Below are positions 1 through 9,963 of a stretch of 64,000 nucleotides of DNA, piece by piece. The stretch spans positions 45,836 through 109,835 of the forward strand of contig JAJRXD010000034.1 of assembly GCA_024276465.1 (NCBI GenBank). The letters are read 5' to 3'. Made by a program: the position numbers and the translations under genes. The DNA is from Deltaproteobacteria bacterium. Lineage in GTDB: Bacteria; Desulfobacterota; WTBG01; CAIYCZ01; CAIRTM01. The notes below the pieces were generated by a model. It saw only the letters and a program-made list of their open reading frames with translations, was not told where the DNA came from and made no database searches. Positions within the stretch are counted from its first letter, which is position 1. Every line of letters starts with the position of its first letter.

Positions 1-2
1 GC

Positions 3-1592
3 CTGAAACCCGGAGAAAAGGTTGTGCGCACCGGGGAGCCTCTTTCCGTTGAGCTGGGGCCAGGCATAATAAAAAATTTCTATGACGGCATTCAGAGGCC
101 TTTACTCAGGATAAAGGAAAAAGTCGGTGATTATATTACACGAGGTATTAATGTTCCGGGGCTTGATCCTGAAATTAAGTGGGAGTTTACCCCCACTGTT
201 GAGAAAGGCACAGATGTTGTTGAGGGTGACATTATCGGCACTGTTCCGGAATCAAAGGTTATCGACCATAAGATTATGGTTCCGCCCGGTGTCTCAGGGA
301 AGGTGTCCGAGATAAAAAAGGGATCATTTACTGTTAATGATGTTGTTGCTGTACTTGAAAAAGACGGGAAAGAAACACCGGTTACAATGAAGCAGAGATG
401 GCCTGTGCGTAATGACAGACCTAACAAAAAAAAGGTTGATCCGAGCGTTCCGCTTCTTACCGGACAACGGATATATGATACCTTCTTCCCGATTGCAAAA
501 GGTGGAACTGCTGCTATCCCCGGCGGTTTCGGGACAGGCAAAACCGTCAGCCAGCACCAGGTTGCACGGTGGGCAGACTCCCAGGTGGTTGTGTATGTTG
601 GTTGCGGGGAACGCGGGAATGAGATGACTGAGGTTCTTGATACGTTTCCTGAAATTGATGACCCGAAGACCGGCTACAAACTTATGGAACGCTCTACGCT
701 TATTGCAAACACATCGAATATGCCGGTGGCTGCAAGGGAGGCCTCCATTTATACGGGAGTTACAATTGCTGAATATTACCGGGATATGGGATATGATGTT
801 GCTATTATGGCTGACTCTACCTCAAGGTGGGCGGAAGCTTTGCGGGAAATTTCAGGAAGGCTGGAAGAAATGCCCGGCGAGGAAGGATATCCAGCGTATC
901 TTGCAACAAGGATTGCAAGTTTCTATGAACGGGCCGGCAGGGTAATAACTCTTGGCAGTGAAGAAAGATATGGCTCTGTTTCAATCATCGGGGCTGTTTC
1001 TCCCCCAGGTGGAGACCTTTCAGAACCTGTTTCACAGAATACCCTCAGGGTGGTCAGCTCTTTCTGGGCGCTTGATTCAACACTTGCTGACAGGCGCCAT
1101 TTCCCAGCCATTAACTGGCTGAGAAGTTACTCCCTCTACCTGGATTTTACAAAGAGCTGGTATGATGAAGCACTGTCTCCTGAATTCAGGAAGATGAGAA
1201 GCAGAGCAATGGTAATTCTGCAGGAGGAGTCGGAGTTGGCGGAAATTGTTCAGCTCATAGGACCTGATGCGCTTCCGGAAAGGGAGCGGCTGACACTTGA
1301 AGTTGCCCGAATGGTAAGAGAAGATTTCCTTCAGCAGCATGCTTTCCACAAGATGGACTCTTACTGTCCTCTGGAAAAGCAGTGCCTGATGCTTGAAGTA
1401 ATAATAAAATTCTGCGATCTGGCAAATCAGTCTCTTGACAGGGACGTTTCTATTGAAAGCATAAACAAGCTTCCGATAAAAGATGAAATATCAAGGATGA
1501 AATATATCTCAAACAAAACATTTGCCGAGGAGATTAAATCGTTAGAGGGCAGGCTCAAAGAACAATTCAATTCATTAGGAGAGGCAACATGA
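3..1592 (+). CDS. atpA: V/A-type ATP synthase catalytic subunit A (5' truncated)
   Basis: Catalytic nucleotide-binding subunit of an archaeal/vacuolar-type rotary ATPase. The reading frame is open back to the window edge (codons before the GTG at 24 read LKPGEKV, which continues the family's N-terminal barrel), so the true start lies outside. Visible features are the P-loop GGFGTGKT at 535-558 in the DNA, the bulge ('non-homologous') region typical of V/A subunit A upstream of it, the catalytic GERGNE segment and the [12 protein letters not shown] block. The stop overlaps the ATG of subunit B by 4 bases (ATGA), indicating translational coupling. The family couples ion translocation to ATP synthesis or hydrolysis; direction and ion cannot be read from this subunit. 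Confidence 0.97.
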   Translation: MKPGEKVVRTGEPLSVELGPGIIKNFYDGIQRPLLRIKEKVGDYITRGINVPGLDPEIKWEFTPTVEKGTDVVEGDIIGTVPESKVIDHKIMVPPGVSGKVSEIKKGSFTVNDVVAVLEKDGKETPVTMKQRWPVRNDRPNKKKVDPSVPLLTGQRIYDTFFPIAKGGTAAIPGGFGTGKTVSQHQVARWADSQVVVYVGCGERGNEMTEVLDTFPEIDDPKTGYKLMERSTLIANTSNMPVAAREASIYTGVTIAEYYRDMGYDVAIMADSTSRWAEALREISGRLEEMPGEEGYPAYLATRIASFYERAGRVITLGSEERYGSVSIIGAVSPPGGDLSEPVSQNTLRVVSSFWALDSTLADRRHFPAINWLRSYSLYLDFTKSWYDEALSPEFRKMRSRAMVILQEESELAEIVQLIGPDALPERERLTLEVARMVREDFLQQHAFHKMDSYCPLEKQCLMLEVIIKFCDLANQSLDRDVSIESINKLPIKDEISRMKYISNKTFAEEIKSLEGRLKEQFNSLGEAT

Positions 1593-2983
1593 ATGCTGAC
1601 ATAAAAACCAGAGAATATAAAACGGTCAAAGAGGTTGCAGGCCCTCTGATGGTGGTTGAGGGGGTAGACGGGGTGGCATATGGAGAGGTTGTAAAGATTC
1701 GGACCGGAACCGGAGAGGAGAGAACAGGTCAGGTCCTGGAGTCACGCGAGGGATTGTCAGTTATTCAGGTTTTTGAGGGCACAGCAGGCATTGATACAAA
1801 AAATACAACAGTGCGCTTTATTGGTGATACCATGAAGCTTGCTGTTTCAAAAGAGATGGTGGGACGTTTTTTTGACGGGTTAGGAAGGCCGATTGATGAC
1901 GGGCCGGAGATAATTTCCAACACCAGGCTTGATATTAACGGAGCATCAATAAATCCGACTGCCAGGGCTTTTCCTGATGAATTTATTCAGACCGGTATTT
2001 CCACAATCGATGGCATGAACACACTGGTTCGTGGGCAGAAACTGCCCATATTTTCGGGAGCAGGTATGCCCCATAACGAGCTTGCTGCACAGATTGCACG
2101 CCAGGCAAAGGTTTTGAGTTCAGAAGAGCCTTTCTCGGTTGTTTTTGCTGCAATGGGTATTACCAGTGAAGAAGCGAATTTCTTTATGATGGATTTTGAA
2201 CGCACAGGTGCAATGGAGCAGATTGTTGCATTTATTAATCTTGCTGATGATCCTGCAATAGAGAGAATAATTACACCGAGAATGGCGTTGACAACAGCAG
2301 AGTTCCTGGCGTTTCAGTGTGATATGCATGTTCTTGTAATTCTTACAGACATGACAAACTATTGCGAGGCTCTTCGTGAAATTGCAGCAGCCCGTGAAGA
2401 AGTTCCCGGAAGGCGAGGGTATCCGGGATACATGTATACTGATCTTGCAATGAATTATGAAAGGGCAGGCCGGATACGCGGGCGCAAGGGATCAATCACC
2501 CAGATGCCGATACTTTCCATGCCGGATGACGATATAACACATCCGATACCTGACCTTACAGGGTATATTACAGAGGGTCAGTTTGTGCTCTCAAGAGATC
2601 TTCACAGGCGTGGTATTTATCCGCCTGTTGATGTTCTTCCAAGCCTTTCGCGCCTTATGAATCAGGGAATAGGAGCTGACAAAACCCGGGAGGATCATCT
2701 TGGCGTGTCGGATCAGTGTTATGCAGGATATGCTGAAGGACGCGATGTCAGGAACCTGGTTGCAGTTGTGGGGGAAGAGGCGTTAACAGAAAGGGACAGG
2801 AGGTTTCTGAATTTTGCCGATGGTTTTGAAAAGGAATTTGTTGTCCAGGACAGAGACGAAAACCGGTCAATAGAAGAGACGCTGGATACCGGATGGAAGC
2901 TTTTGGAGATTTTGCCGGAGAAAGAGTTAAAGAGAATTGATGAAGAACATATAAAGAAATACCATCCTAAATATAAAAAGTAG
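1589..2983 (+). CDS. atpB: V/A-type ATP synthase subunit B
   Basis: Regulatory nucleotide-binding subunit that alternates with subunit A in the A3B3 head. At 464 residues it has the usual family length and, as expected, has no Walker A P-loop; the sequence shows the conserved GxPIDx[16 protein letters not shown] and [10 protein letters not shown] blocks. ATG overlaps the stop of subunit A. A 129-base gap with no obvious structure separates it from subunit D. Subunit order A-B-D matches bacterial V/A-ATPase operons. Confidence 0.97.
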   Translation: MNADIKTREYKTVKEVAGPLMVVEGVDGVAYGEVVKIRTGTGEERTGQVLESREGLSVIQVFEGTAGIDTKNTTVRFIGDTMKLAVSKEMVGRFFDGLGRPIDDGPEIISNTRLDINGASINPTARAFPDEFIQTGISTIDGMNTLVRGQKLPIFSGAGMPHNELAAQIARQAKVLSSEEPFSVVFAAMGITSEEANFFMMDFERTGAMEQIVAFINLADDPAIERIITPRMALTTAEFLAFQCDMHVLVILTDMTNYCEALREIAAAREEVPGRRGYPGYMYTDLAMNYERAGRIRGRKGSITQMPILSMPDDDITHPIPDLTGYITEGQFVLSRDLHRRGIYPPVDVLPSLSRLMNQGIGADKTREDHLGVSDQCYAGYAEGRDVRNLVAVVGEEALTERDRRFLNFADGFEKEFVVQDRDENRSIEETLDTGWKLLEILPEKELKRIDEEHIKKYHPKYKK

Positions 2984-3112
2984 GGAAAACCTGGAAGTTG
3001 TTTTTTTGTATTTATTGCAAAAAATGTGTTTGAGATCAGCTGGTGAAAATAAGTGTTATGCGTTGCGTGTTAAACCAGCAACAATATAGAGTAACTCTGG
3101 GGATAAAAGAAC

Positions 3113-3772
3113 ATGGCAGCAGATATCATTGAGGGAATTAAACCAACCAGAATGGAGCTTCTCCATCTCAGGAAAAGGGCTGTTTTAGCGGAACGCGGGC
3201 ACAAACTGCTGAAAGAAAAAAGGGATGCCCTGATTTCGGAATTTTTAAATATTGCAGGCAGTGTACGTAATATACGGCAGGAGGCTCAGGCACATCTTTC
3301 AAAGGCATATGAGGATCTGCTGGCATCCCAGGCCATAATGGGTACAGGGTCAGTCAAAGAGATTTCGTGGAATACTGATCAGGATATTCAAGTTCAGATG
3401 AAGTCAAGAAATATTATGGGGGTAACGGTTCCCCTTATAGAAATGAACAAGGCAGAGAGGACTTTTATACGGCGTGGATACGGATTAGTCGACACGTCTT
3501 CACGGCTTGATGAAGCCTGCGGGAAACTGGAGCATGCCCTGTCAATGATTGTTAAGCTTGCCGAGGTGGAAGAGACAGTCAGAAAACTTGCCCTTGAGGT
3601 GGAAAAGACCAAACGAAGGGTAAATGCCCTTGAATATATTGTTATGCCCAGGCTTAAGGCCACGGTTAAATACATCAGGATGCGGCTTGATGAGATGGAA
3701 AGGGAAAGCTTTACCAGGCTTAAAAAGATTAAGGCCGTGTTAGATGCCCGAACAGAGGGGGCCGGAGCATAG
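3113..3772 (+). CDS. atpD: V/A-type ATP synthase subunit D (central stalk)
   Basis: Central rotor shaft subunit, 219 residues, predicted to be two long antiparallel helices. The start MAADIIEGIKPTRMELLHLRKR and the motif LKxxRDALISEF are typical of the D family (Pfam ATP-synt_D). Charged coiled-coil segments occupy roughly residues 15-75 and 120-205. The stop TAG shares a base with the GTG of the next small ORF, so the two are probably co-translated. Confidence 0.95.
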   Translation: MAADIIEGIKPTRMELLHLRKRAVLAERGHKLLKEKRDALISEFLNIAGSVRNIRQEAQAHLSKAYEDLLASQAIMGTGSVKEISWNTDQDIQVQMKSRNIMGVTVPLIEMNKAERTFIRRGYGLVDTSSRLDEACGKLEHALSMIVKLAEVEETVRKLALEVEKTKRRVNALEYIVMPRLKATVKYIRMRLDEMERESFTRLKKIKAVLDARTEGAGA

Positions 3773-3945
3773 TGCAAAACAGCCTGCTGTATAAGCACCA
3801 TCTGCAAAAAAACAGACAGGGAGAAAACAGGGGGTTCAGGCTTTTTCTTCTTGCGCAGTTTTTTCATTACGGAACCATGTTTTTACTTCTTCTGGGTGGA
3901 CTTTTCTTTATCGTGATAGCCCTGAGAGCAATATTTTGCGACTAA
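3772..3945 (+). CDS. small single-pass membrane protein after ATPase subunit D
   Basis: A 57-codon frame starting GTG at 3772, overlapping the subunit D stop by one base. The product has a basic N-terminal half (HHLQKNRQGENR) and one clear hydrophobic segment at about residues 36-52 (TMFLLLLGGLFFIVIALRA), consistent with an N-in single-span protein. I do not recognise a family. Its tight coupling to the ATPase subunit suggests a role in assembly or stability of the complex, which is inference only. The start is supported by the TAGTG junction rather than by a clear Shine-Dalgarno sequence. Confidence 0.55.
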   Translation: MQNSLLYKHHLQKNRQGENRGFRLFLLAQFFHYGTMFLLLLGGLFFIVIALRAIFCD

Positions 3946-3992
3946 AATTTACAAACAACTGAAGCGCCTTAAAAGTAGAAAGGGGGTGGCAG

Positions 3993-4421
3993 ATGGCTTT
4001 ACCTGTTTTCCACATTATGAGGTCAAAAGTTGCATTTTGTGAAGAAAACACAGTACTCAGGAAGGTTGCGCAGAGAATGATTTCTGAAAGCATGGGTTCA
4101 ATCCTTGTCAAAAGGGGTGAGGAAACTGTCGGCATAATCACAACGAACGACCTTGTAAGGGCTGCGCTAAAAACTCTGGATTATGATAAAACAGAAGCAA
4201 AAGATATCATGTCTCATCCCCTTGAAATATGTGACAGCCATCAGGATCTTGATGAGGCTTTGAAACTATTTGACAAGACAGGTCGTACACGTCTTGTTGT
4301 TAAACAGGGTGATAAGGTTATAGGCATTCTTAAAAAATCTGTCGCAGAAAGATTTAAAGGGGTTAGCGGGGTCTACAAGTTTTCGCCAGGCACTCGTTCA
4401 CTGCCTTTCAGGAGGGGTTAG
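3993..4421 (+). CDS. CBS-domain pair protein
   Basis: 142 residues that read as two tandem CBS motifs (about 1-60 and 65-125), with VAFCEENTVLRKVAQRM and VGIITTNDLVRAAL in the first and DIMSHPLEICDSHQDLDEAL and KVIGILKKSVAERF in the second. Such stand-alone pairs bind adenine nucleotides and act as energy or redox sensors. Start ATG at 3993 has a GGGGGTGG purine tract upstream. It lies between the ATPase cluster and map, so a regulatory link with the ATPase is possible but unproven. The last ~15 residues are basic and outside the CBS fold. Confidence 0.8.
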   Translation: MALPVFHIMRSKVAFCEENTVLRKVAQRMISESMGSILVKRGEETVGIITTNDLVRAALKTLDYDKTEAKDIMSHPLEICDSHQDLDEALKLFDKTGRTRLVVKQGDKVIGILKKSVAERFKGVSGVYKFSPGTRSLPFRRG

Positions 4422-4455
4422 GGAAGTTTACAGGGATAGGATTAGGGAATAATTT

Positions 4456-5205
4456 GTGATTTTGTTAAAAAACAGGGAAGATCTGAACCGCTTGCGTAAA
4501 GCCAACCTGATTGTTGCCGAAACACTCAATGAATTGAAAAAAAACATCACACCAGGCATATCTACGGCTCAACTGGACAGCATAGCTGAAAATTTCATAA
4601 AAAAAAAAGGAGGAATTCCAGCCTTTAAGGGTTACAGGGGGTATCCTGCTGCCCTTTGCATTGCTGTAAATGAAGAGGTTGTACATGGAATTCCAGGACC
4701 AAGGAAATTAAAAAATGGTGATATTGTAAGCCTTGACATAGGTGTTTTGCTTGACGGGTATTATGGTGACGCTGCAATTACTGTCAGTGTGTCTGAAATC
4801 AGTCATGAAGCAGAGAAACTTATCAGGGCAACCGAGAAATCACTTTATGCAGGGATAGAGAAGGCTCTGGTCGGAAACAGGCTTTCTGATGTCTCCATGG
4901 CTATTCAAAACCATGTTGAGGCCAATGGGTTCAGTGTTGTCAGGGATTTTGTTGGCCATGGTATCGGCAGAAACCTCCATGAAGATCCCCAGATTCCCAA
5001 TTTTTACTCTCCATCAGCGTATAATCCCAGACTGAAAGAGGGCATGGTTTTTGCTCTTGAGCCCATGGTAAACCAGGGTGACTACAGGATTAAAATTCTT
5101 GGTGACGGGTGGACAGCGGTAACAAATGACGGAAAACTTTCCGCGCATTTTGAGCACTCTATTGCAATTACAGGCAAGGGTCCATGGATTTTAAGTAGTG
5201 CCTGA
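4456..5205 (+). CDS. map: methionine aminopeptidase, type I
   Basis: Removes the initiator methionine from new proteins. The 249 residues cover a complete pita-bread fold; the metal ligands are recognisable in SLDIG (Asp), GDAA (Asp), GHGIG (His), ALEP (Glu) and EHSIA (Glu). A GTG at 4456 begins the protein, which has the short N terminus of type Ia/Ib enzymes with no zinc-finger or SH3-binding extension. The final codons (…SSA-stop) lie inside the terminal inverted repeat of the adjacent palindromic element, so that insertion reshaped the C-terminus. Peptide deformylase, which acts immediately before this enzyme, is encoded just downstream. Confidence 0.96.
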   Translation: MILLKNREDLNRLRKANLIVAETLNELKKNITPGISTAQLDSIAENFIKKKGGIPAFKGYRGYPAALCIAVNEEVVHGIPGPRKLKNGDIVSLDIGVLLDGYYGDAAITVSVSEISHEAEKLIRATEKSLYAGIEKALVGNRLSDVSMAIQNHVEANGFSVVRDFVGHGIGRNLHEDPQIPNFYSPSAYNPRLKEGMVFALEPMVNQGDYRIKILGDGWTAVTNDGKLSAHFEHSIAITGKGPWILSSA

Positions 5206-5370
5206 ACGAAAAGTCCTGATTAACAGCTGTCATTGCGAGGAGTGAGGAACCCCGATAAAATCGGGGCAGGCCCCGACGAAGCAATCCCCCTGTTTTCAAG
5301 AGATTGCTTCGGTCATGCTTCCCTCGCAATGACAGAAAAATACCATTAATGGGGTTTTTGTTCAGGAACT
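5197..5370. repeat. MITE-like palindromic element, TGTCATTGCGAGG family
   Basis: A 174-bp element with imperfect outer inverted repeats (AGTGCCTGAACGAAAA at 5197 and the reverse complement of GTTCAGGAACT at 5360-5370) and a strong inner palindrome, TGTCATTGCGAGG at 5228 against CCTCGCAATGACA ending at 5334. AAGT occurs directly outside both ends (5193-5196, 5371-5374), a possible 4-bp target duplication. No coding capacity. Related copies lie at 13840, 55034, 63339 and 63480. It fills most of the map-def gap. Confidence 0.75.
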
Positions 5371-5425
5371 AAGTAAAATGGAAAATCAAAGCAATTCATT
5401 AAAACTGACAGGATGATAAACTGCC

Positions 5426-5914
5426 ATGGCTGTTCTGGAAGTGTTGAAATTTCCAAATTCTGTTCTGAGAAAAAAATGCGGTCAGGTTCAGGAAATCAGT
5501 GCTGACATTGTAAAATTTGCTCAGGACATGGCTGATACCATGTATGCATCAGGCGGTATCGGCCTTGCAGCACCTCAGGTGGCTGTTACAAAACAGATAA
5601 TTGTACTTGATATCGGAGAGGGGCTCATAACGCTTATTAATCCTGAAATTACAATGGCTGAGGGGAAATCAAAAATGGAAGAGGGGTGTCTGTGTCTGCC
5701 GAAGTTGTCAGTGGAGATTGAAAGAAACGAAAATGTTCAGGTAAAGGGAACCAGCCTGGAGGGAACGCCACTGTTCTTTAATGCAGAGGGGCTCCTGGCA
5801 AGGGTTTTTCAGCATGAGATTGATCATCTTGCAGGAACTCTTATTATTGACCGGCTTTCAAAGATAAAGAGGGATCTGGCAATTAAGGAATACAGAAAGC
5901 TTAACAAAGAATAG
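5426..5914 (+). CDS. def: peptide deformylase
   Basis: Metalloenzyme that removes the N-formyl group from initiator methionine. All three signature motifs are present: GGIGLAAPQV (about residue 43), EEGCLCLP (Cys ligand, with Cys in place of the more usual Ser after CL) and QHEIDHL (the HExxH zinc/iron site). 162 residues is normal length. ATG at 5426 is preceded by a weak purine-rich tract (CAGGATGATAA). Functional neighbour of map upstream, from which it is separated by the palindromic element. Confidence 0.96.
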   Translation: MAVLEVLKFPNSVLRKKCGQVQEISADIVKFAQDMADTMYASGGIGLAAPQVAVTKQIIVLDIGEGLITLINPEITMAEGKSKMEEGCLCLPKLSVEIERNENVQVKGTSLEGTPLFFNAEGLLARVFQHEIDHLAGTLIIDRLSKIKRDLAIKEYRKLNKE

Positions 5915-5943
5915 ATTTTAGCCGGTTTTCATGCGTGACAAGT

Positions 5944-6741
5944 TCATTCCCTCCCCCATGCTTCCACCCTGCTTTTAATAAACGAAACAATCTGTTCGTG
6001 CTCTTTTTTCCCATTCCCTTCTATATTCATTGGTTCTCCGAATTCAAAATGTAATATTTTTTTCTGATCAAGAGGGCCAAGATCCTTCACGATTTTTCCC
6101 TCTTTCCAGAAATCAGTCTTCAATGCGAGTGGAATGACAGGAACATTGCTTCTTCTTGCAAGCTTGATTCCTAATGTGTTGAAGGTTGACGGGTCGAAAG
6201 TCACGTTTCTTGTTGCCTGGGGGAAAATTATTATAGAATAGCCCTTTGAGATCATTTCAGCCCCCATTGTCATTACCTGCTTGAAGTCTTCGGAAGGGCT
6301 TTTTCGTGTAACAGCAATACACTCCTGTAAAAAAGCTCCGAAGAAGGGGATGTGCAGCAGCTGTTCTTTAATGACAAACACCGGGTTTTTATACGGGTAA
6401 ATCATTGCCGGAAGAATGAGTGTTTCTGTTGTGCTCATGTGATTTGAAACAAAAACCACCGGGCCTTCAGTTTTTCGGAAACTGGAAAGTCCTCTGATGC
6501 TGAACCTGCCACCGCTTTCTTCAAGTATTTTAAAAATATGGAAAGCTGCTTTATGCCATGTTTCCATATCAAAATCTCCCCTGCGCGCAGCAGGCCAGTA
6601 GCCGAAAACAACGCCAAGAAATCTTATTATGTAATAGATCCTGGAACGTAAAAGCAGTTTGTGGAGCAGCTGTTCTCTGCCAGGTGGTGTATTGTAGCAG
6701 TCCTGTGTGAAAAAAGAGGTCTGTGATTCTGCCCTGTTCAT
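5944..6741 (-). CDS. PlsC-like lysophospholipid acyltransferase (divergent motif)
   Basis: Member of the 1-acyl-glycerol-3-phosphate acyltransferase superfamily, expected at the inner face of the cytoplasmic membrane. The ATG at 6741 has a good GGAG site and overlaps the stop of the RND pump gene by four bases, so the two are coupled. The motif I region reads NHMSTTE, giving HX4E in place of the canonical HX4D, and the substrate-binding motif reads FPQATR rather than FPEGTR. Both changes argue for a divergent substrate or lost glycerophosphate specificity. The P-V-I-P-L-A-L block (motif IV) is kept. Function as a true PlsC is therefore uncertain. Confidence 0.82.
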   Translation of the reverse strand: MNRAESQTSFFTQDCYNTPPGREQLLHKLLLRSRIYYIIRFLGVVFGYWPAARRGDFDMETWHKAAFHIFKILEESGGRFSIRGLSSFRKTEGPVVFVSNHMSTTETLILPAMIYPYKNPVFVIKEQLLHIPFFGAFLQECIAVTRKSPSEDFKQVMTMGAEMISKGYSIIIFPQATRNVTFDPSTFNTLGIKLARRSNVPVIPLALKTDFWKEGKIVKDLGPLDQKKILHFEFGEPMNIEGNGKKEHEQIVSFIKSRVEAWGRE

Positions 6742-9700
6742 TGTTTCTCCTGTTTTTTCTCCCACCACAGACCAAAGTCATCCACAATAATTGTATAGAC
6801 TGCAGGCAGGATAAAAAGGGTCAGGAAGGTTGCAAATCCCAGCCCCCAGAAAAGTGTGTTTGCCATTGGAGCCCAGATTTTTGACTTTCCGCCAAGTACC
6901 AGTGCCATTGGCAAAACCCCGAACATTGTTGTAATTGAGGTTAACAGGATAGGCCTCAGCCGCAGCCTGCCTGACTTCATAATCGATCTCCAGCGGCCTG
7001 CCCCATGCTTTCGTGCATTATTAATAAAACTGAGCATTACTATTGCATCATTAACAGCAATTCCTGCAAGGCCTATAAAACCATATAATACAATAATGGA
7101 AAAAGGATCATTGGTCATTATAAGTGAGATAATTGCCCCGATAAATGCAAATGGAACTGTTAAAAGAATAATAAATGGCTGGGTGTATGATTTGAACTGG
7201 GAACCTAATATAATATAGATAAAGAAAATTCCCAGTGCAAAAAGTTTGTAAAGCGATGAAAACGCTTCCTTCATATCCCTGAAAGCTCCCTCAAACCTGA
7301 GCCTGCAACCCGGATATTTTCTCATTAATTTTTTTGTTTTATCCTGAATCAGCTGGTTAACCTTTACTGTTGAACTTATTTTTTTATCCACACTTGCTGT
7401 AATTGTTGCTGCCCTGTCAAGTTTAAAGTGTCTTATCTTGGTATAGCCTGGTTCGAGTTTAACATAACCCAGATTGCGAAAAGGTATAAGTCTGCCCTGG
7501 GAAGTCATGATTTTAATATTTTCTATGTTTTCAATATTGCCTACCTTATCCGGGTCAAACTTGACTATTACGTCAACCTCCTCATCACCTTCACGAAAAA
7601 CCGTTGCAACTTTGCCATCATAGGCATTGCGTATGGCGGAAGCAATTCTGAAAAAATCAAGACCGTACAAAGCTGCCTTGTCCTCGTCAATATATATTTT
7701 CAGATCCTTTTTCCCGAAACTGAGATCATCTTTGATATCAAAAACACCCGGGATTAACGACAGTGTTTTCTTGACTTCTTCAGAAGCTTTTTGAATTTTT
7801 GACAGGTATTTACCAACAACTTTTATCTCAACATCAGCAGACATGGGGGGGCCGGCCCTGAGTTTGCGAAATTCTATGCTTGTTGGCCTGGCCACATTTT
7901 CGAGACTCTTCCGGCACTGCCTTATTATTTCATCTATTGACCGCCTTGTGCTGTTTTGTTCAACGAGGTCAACCATTATATGTCCGCAGGATGTGTTAAC
8001 AATCCATTCATTTTCGGTAAAAATCACACCGGCATTGGTTACAATTGCCTCAAGTTCATGAGCGGGCAGTGTTTTAACAATCCGGTTTTCTATTTCTGAA
8101 AGCACGGTATTTGTGTTTTTGAGGTTTGTTCCTGCAGGCATTCTGACCTGGACATAAAACTGTGATATCTCCTCCATAGAATACATGTCAACATCAATAA
8201 TACCGAACATGAGAAGAGACAGACATGCAGTAAAAGAAGCAAGTGTTCCGGAAACAAACAGATAACGGCGTTTCAGAACGAATGCAATCTGGTTTGTATA
8301 AATTTTCCCAAGTACGTTCATGACCCGTTCACGCAGGCGGCTGTGTTTACCCTTTGTGCTCCAGTCAGCAATGTGCGATGGGAGGATGAGAAAGGCTTCA
8401 AGCAGGGAAGCGGTAATTGCAAGGCATATTACCACAGGAACTACCCGCAGGAACTTTCCTATAATGTCGGTCATCAGCATGAGAGGTAAAAATGCTGCAA
8501 TAGTGGTCAAACAGGCGGCAAACACAGGGCTCATAACCTCAGTAGTGCCGATAATTGCCGCCTCACGGGGGGATAAGCCCTTTTGGATGTAGCGGTAACA
8601 GTTTTCAATAATAACAATAGCATCATCGACAATTATACCCACTACCATCATAAGGGCAAAAAGGCTGCTTGTGTTCAGGCTTTCTCCTGCAAAATCCATA
8701 AAAATAAATGTGCACATAATGGATACCGGGATGCCTATACCGGCAAACAGTGCATTTCGTTTGCCAACAAACAGGCACAGGAGAATTACAACAAAAAATG
8801 TGCCCATTATGGCATTTGTCCCCAGTTTGCGGATTGCGCTTCTGATTTGAATGGAACTGTCATTGGAGATGATGATCCGGCACCCTGGAGGCAGTCTGTA
8901 CTCTTCAAACTCTTTTGCAAGTTCTTTTATCTGATCTACTATGGCAATGGTACTGCCCTTTTTTTTCTTTGAAATGTTAAAGCTGACACCATGTTTCTGG
9001 TTGAAGAAAGACAGAGTACGGGCCCGCTCAAAAGTGTCTTCAACCTCGGCAATGTTTCCTATTTTCACATGGTGTCCTTCGGGATCGGACCTGACAATCA
9101 CATTGGTTATTGCCTGGGGTCGTTCATACTCGCCCATTGTTCGAATCAGATATTCCGAGCTTCCAACCTCAAGGGTTCCTGCAGGCATATTGAAATTTGT
9201 TGACTTGAGTGCCTGTACAATCTGTTCAAGTGACAACCCGTGGCTGTAAAGAAGGTCAGGATTGACCTTTACCCATATCTGGCGTTCCCGTGAACCTGTA
9301 AGTTCTATCTTTCCAATATGATCAATTTCAAGAAGTCGATTGTTGAACTCATCGGCAAGTTCCTTCAAAGAAGCTTCCGGGAGATCGCCTGTAATGCTTA
9401 CCTGAAGGGCAGGCAGCAATTCCCCGGACTCAAGCTCAATGATGGAAGGGTCTTCGGCGTCTTCCGGCAGGTCATGCACTTTGTTTACGGCAGATCTCAG
9501 GTCCTGAAGAATCATCTTGAATTCATTTTCAGACATATCCTCAAAGCGTACAAAAACTAGTGACCGTCCTTCGCTTGACTTTGAGGCGATAAAATCGATG
9601 TTGTCAACATCTCTGATTTCATCTTCAATGGGTATAGTGATAAGCTTTTCAACATCCTCGGGGGACGTGCCCGGGTATGCAGTTACAATAATAGCCATGT

Positions 9701-9827
9701 TGAAGCTGACATCAGGCATATATTCTCTGGGAAGTTTTGAAAGAGAGATGAGTCCCAAAAATATTACCGTAACCATTATTGTATTAACTGTCACGGAGTT
9801 GTTGACGGAAATTCTGGCAAGGTTCAT
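6738..9827 (-). CDS. RND-family efflux pump, inner-membrane transporter
   Basis: Proton-driven trimeric exporter of the AcrB/MdtB superfamily, about 1029 residues from ATG 9827 (MNLARISVNN); an upstream in-frame TTG at 9848 is less likely. First transmembrane helix near residues 10-30, two large periplasmic loops, and the paired transmembrane blocks expected of the internal duplication; helix IV carries VGIIVDDAIVIIENCYR and its counterpart GLAGIAVNDAIVML. It lies 136 bases downstream of its adaptor gene and upstream of the PlsC-like gene. No outer-membrane TolC partner is in the window. Substrate cannot be predicted; multidrug or lipid export are both possible. Confidence 0.93.
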   Translation of the reverse strand: MNLARISVNNSVTVNTIMVTVIFLGLISLSKLPREYMPDVSFNMAIIVTAYPGTSPEDVEKLITIPIEDEIRDVDNIDFIASKSSEGRSLVFVRFEDMSENEFKMILQDLRSAVNKVHDLPEDAEDPSIIELESGELLPALQVSITGDLPEASLKELADEFNNRLLEIDHIGKIELTGSRERQIWVKVNPDLLYSHGLSLEQIVQALKSTNFNMPAGTLEVGSSEYLIRTMGEYERPQAITNVIVRSDPEGHHVKIGNIAEVEDTFERARTLSFFNQKHGVSFNISKKKKGSTIAIVDQIKELAKEFEEYRLPPGCRIIISNDSSIQIRSAIRKLGTNAIMGTFFVVILLCLFVGKRNALFAGIGIPVSIMCTFIFMDFAGESLNTSSLFALMMVVGIIVDDAIVIIENCYRYIQKGLSPREAAIIGTTEVMSPVFAACLTTIAAFLPLMLMTDIIGKFLRVVPVVICLAITASLLEAFLILPSHIADWSTKGKHSRLRERVMNVLGKIYTNQIAFVLKRRYLFVSGTLASFTACLSLLMFGIIDVDMYSMEEISQFYVQVRMPAGTNLKNTNTVLSEIENRIVKTLPAHELEAIVTNAGVIFTENEWIVNTSCGHIMVDLVEQNSTRRSIDEIIRQCRKSLENVARPTSIEFRKLRAGPPMSADVEIKVVGKYLSKIQKASEEVKKTLSLIPGVFDIKDDLSFGKKDLKIYIDEDKAALYGLDFFRIASAIRNAYDGKVATVFREGDEEVDVIVKFDPDKVGNIENIENIKIMTSQGRLIPFRNLGYVKLEPGYTKIRHFKLDRAATITASVDKKISSTVKVNQLIQDKTKKLMRKYPGCRLRFEGAFRDMKEAFSSLYKLFALGIFFIYIILGSQFKSYTQPFIILLTVPFAFIGAIISLIMTNDPFSIIVLYGFIGLAGIAVNDAIVMLSFINNARKHGAGRWRSIMKSGRLRLRPILLTSITTMFGVLPMALVLGGKSKIWAPMANTLFWGLGFATFLTLFILPAVYTIIVDDFGLWWEKKQEKQ

Positions 9828-9963
9828 GGATAAAAACTCGGGTTGCAAGTTGTGTGTTTCGGGTTAAAAGGATTGTATATTTATATCGTTGAATATAGCA
9901 AAGTTGAAGCTGTTACTGCCTGTTAAAAAGTGATTGTTAACCTGAAACATACAACTCTCAAAT

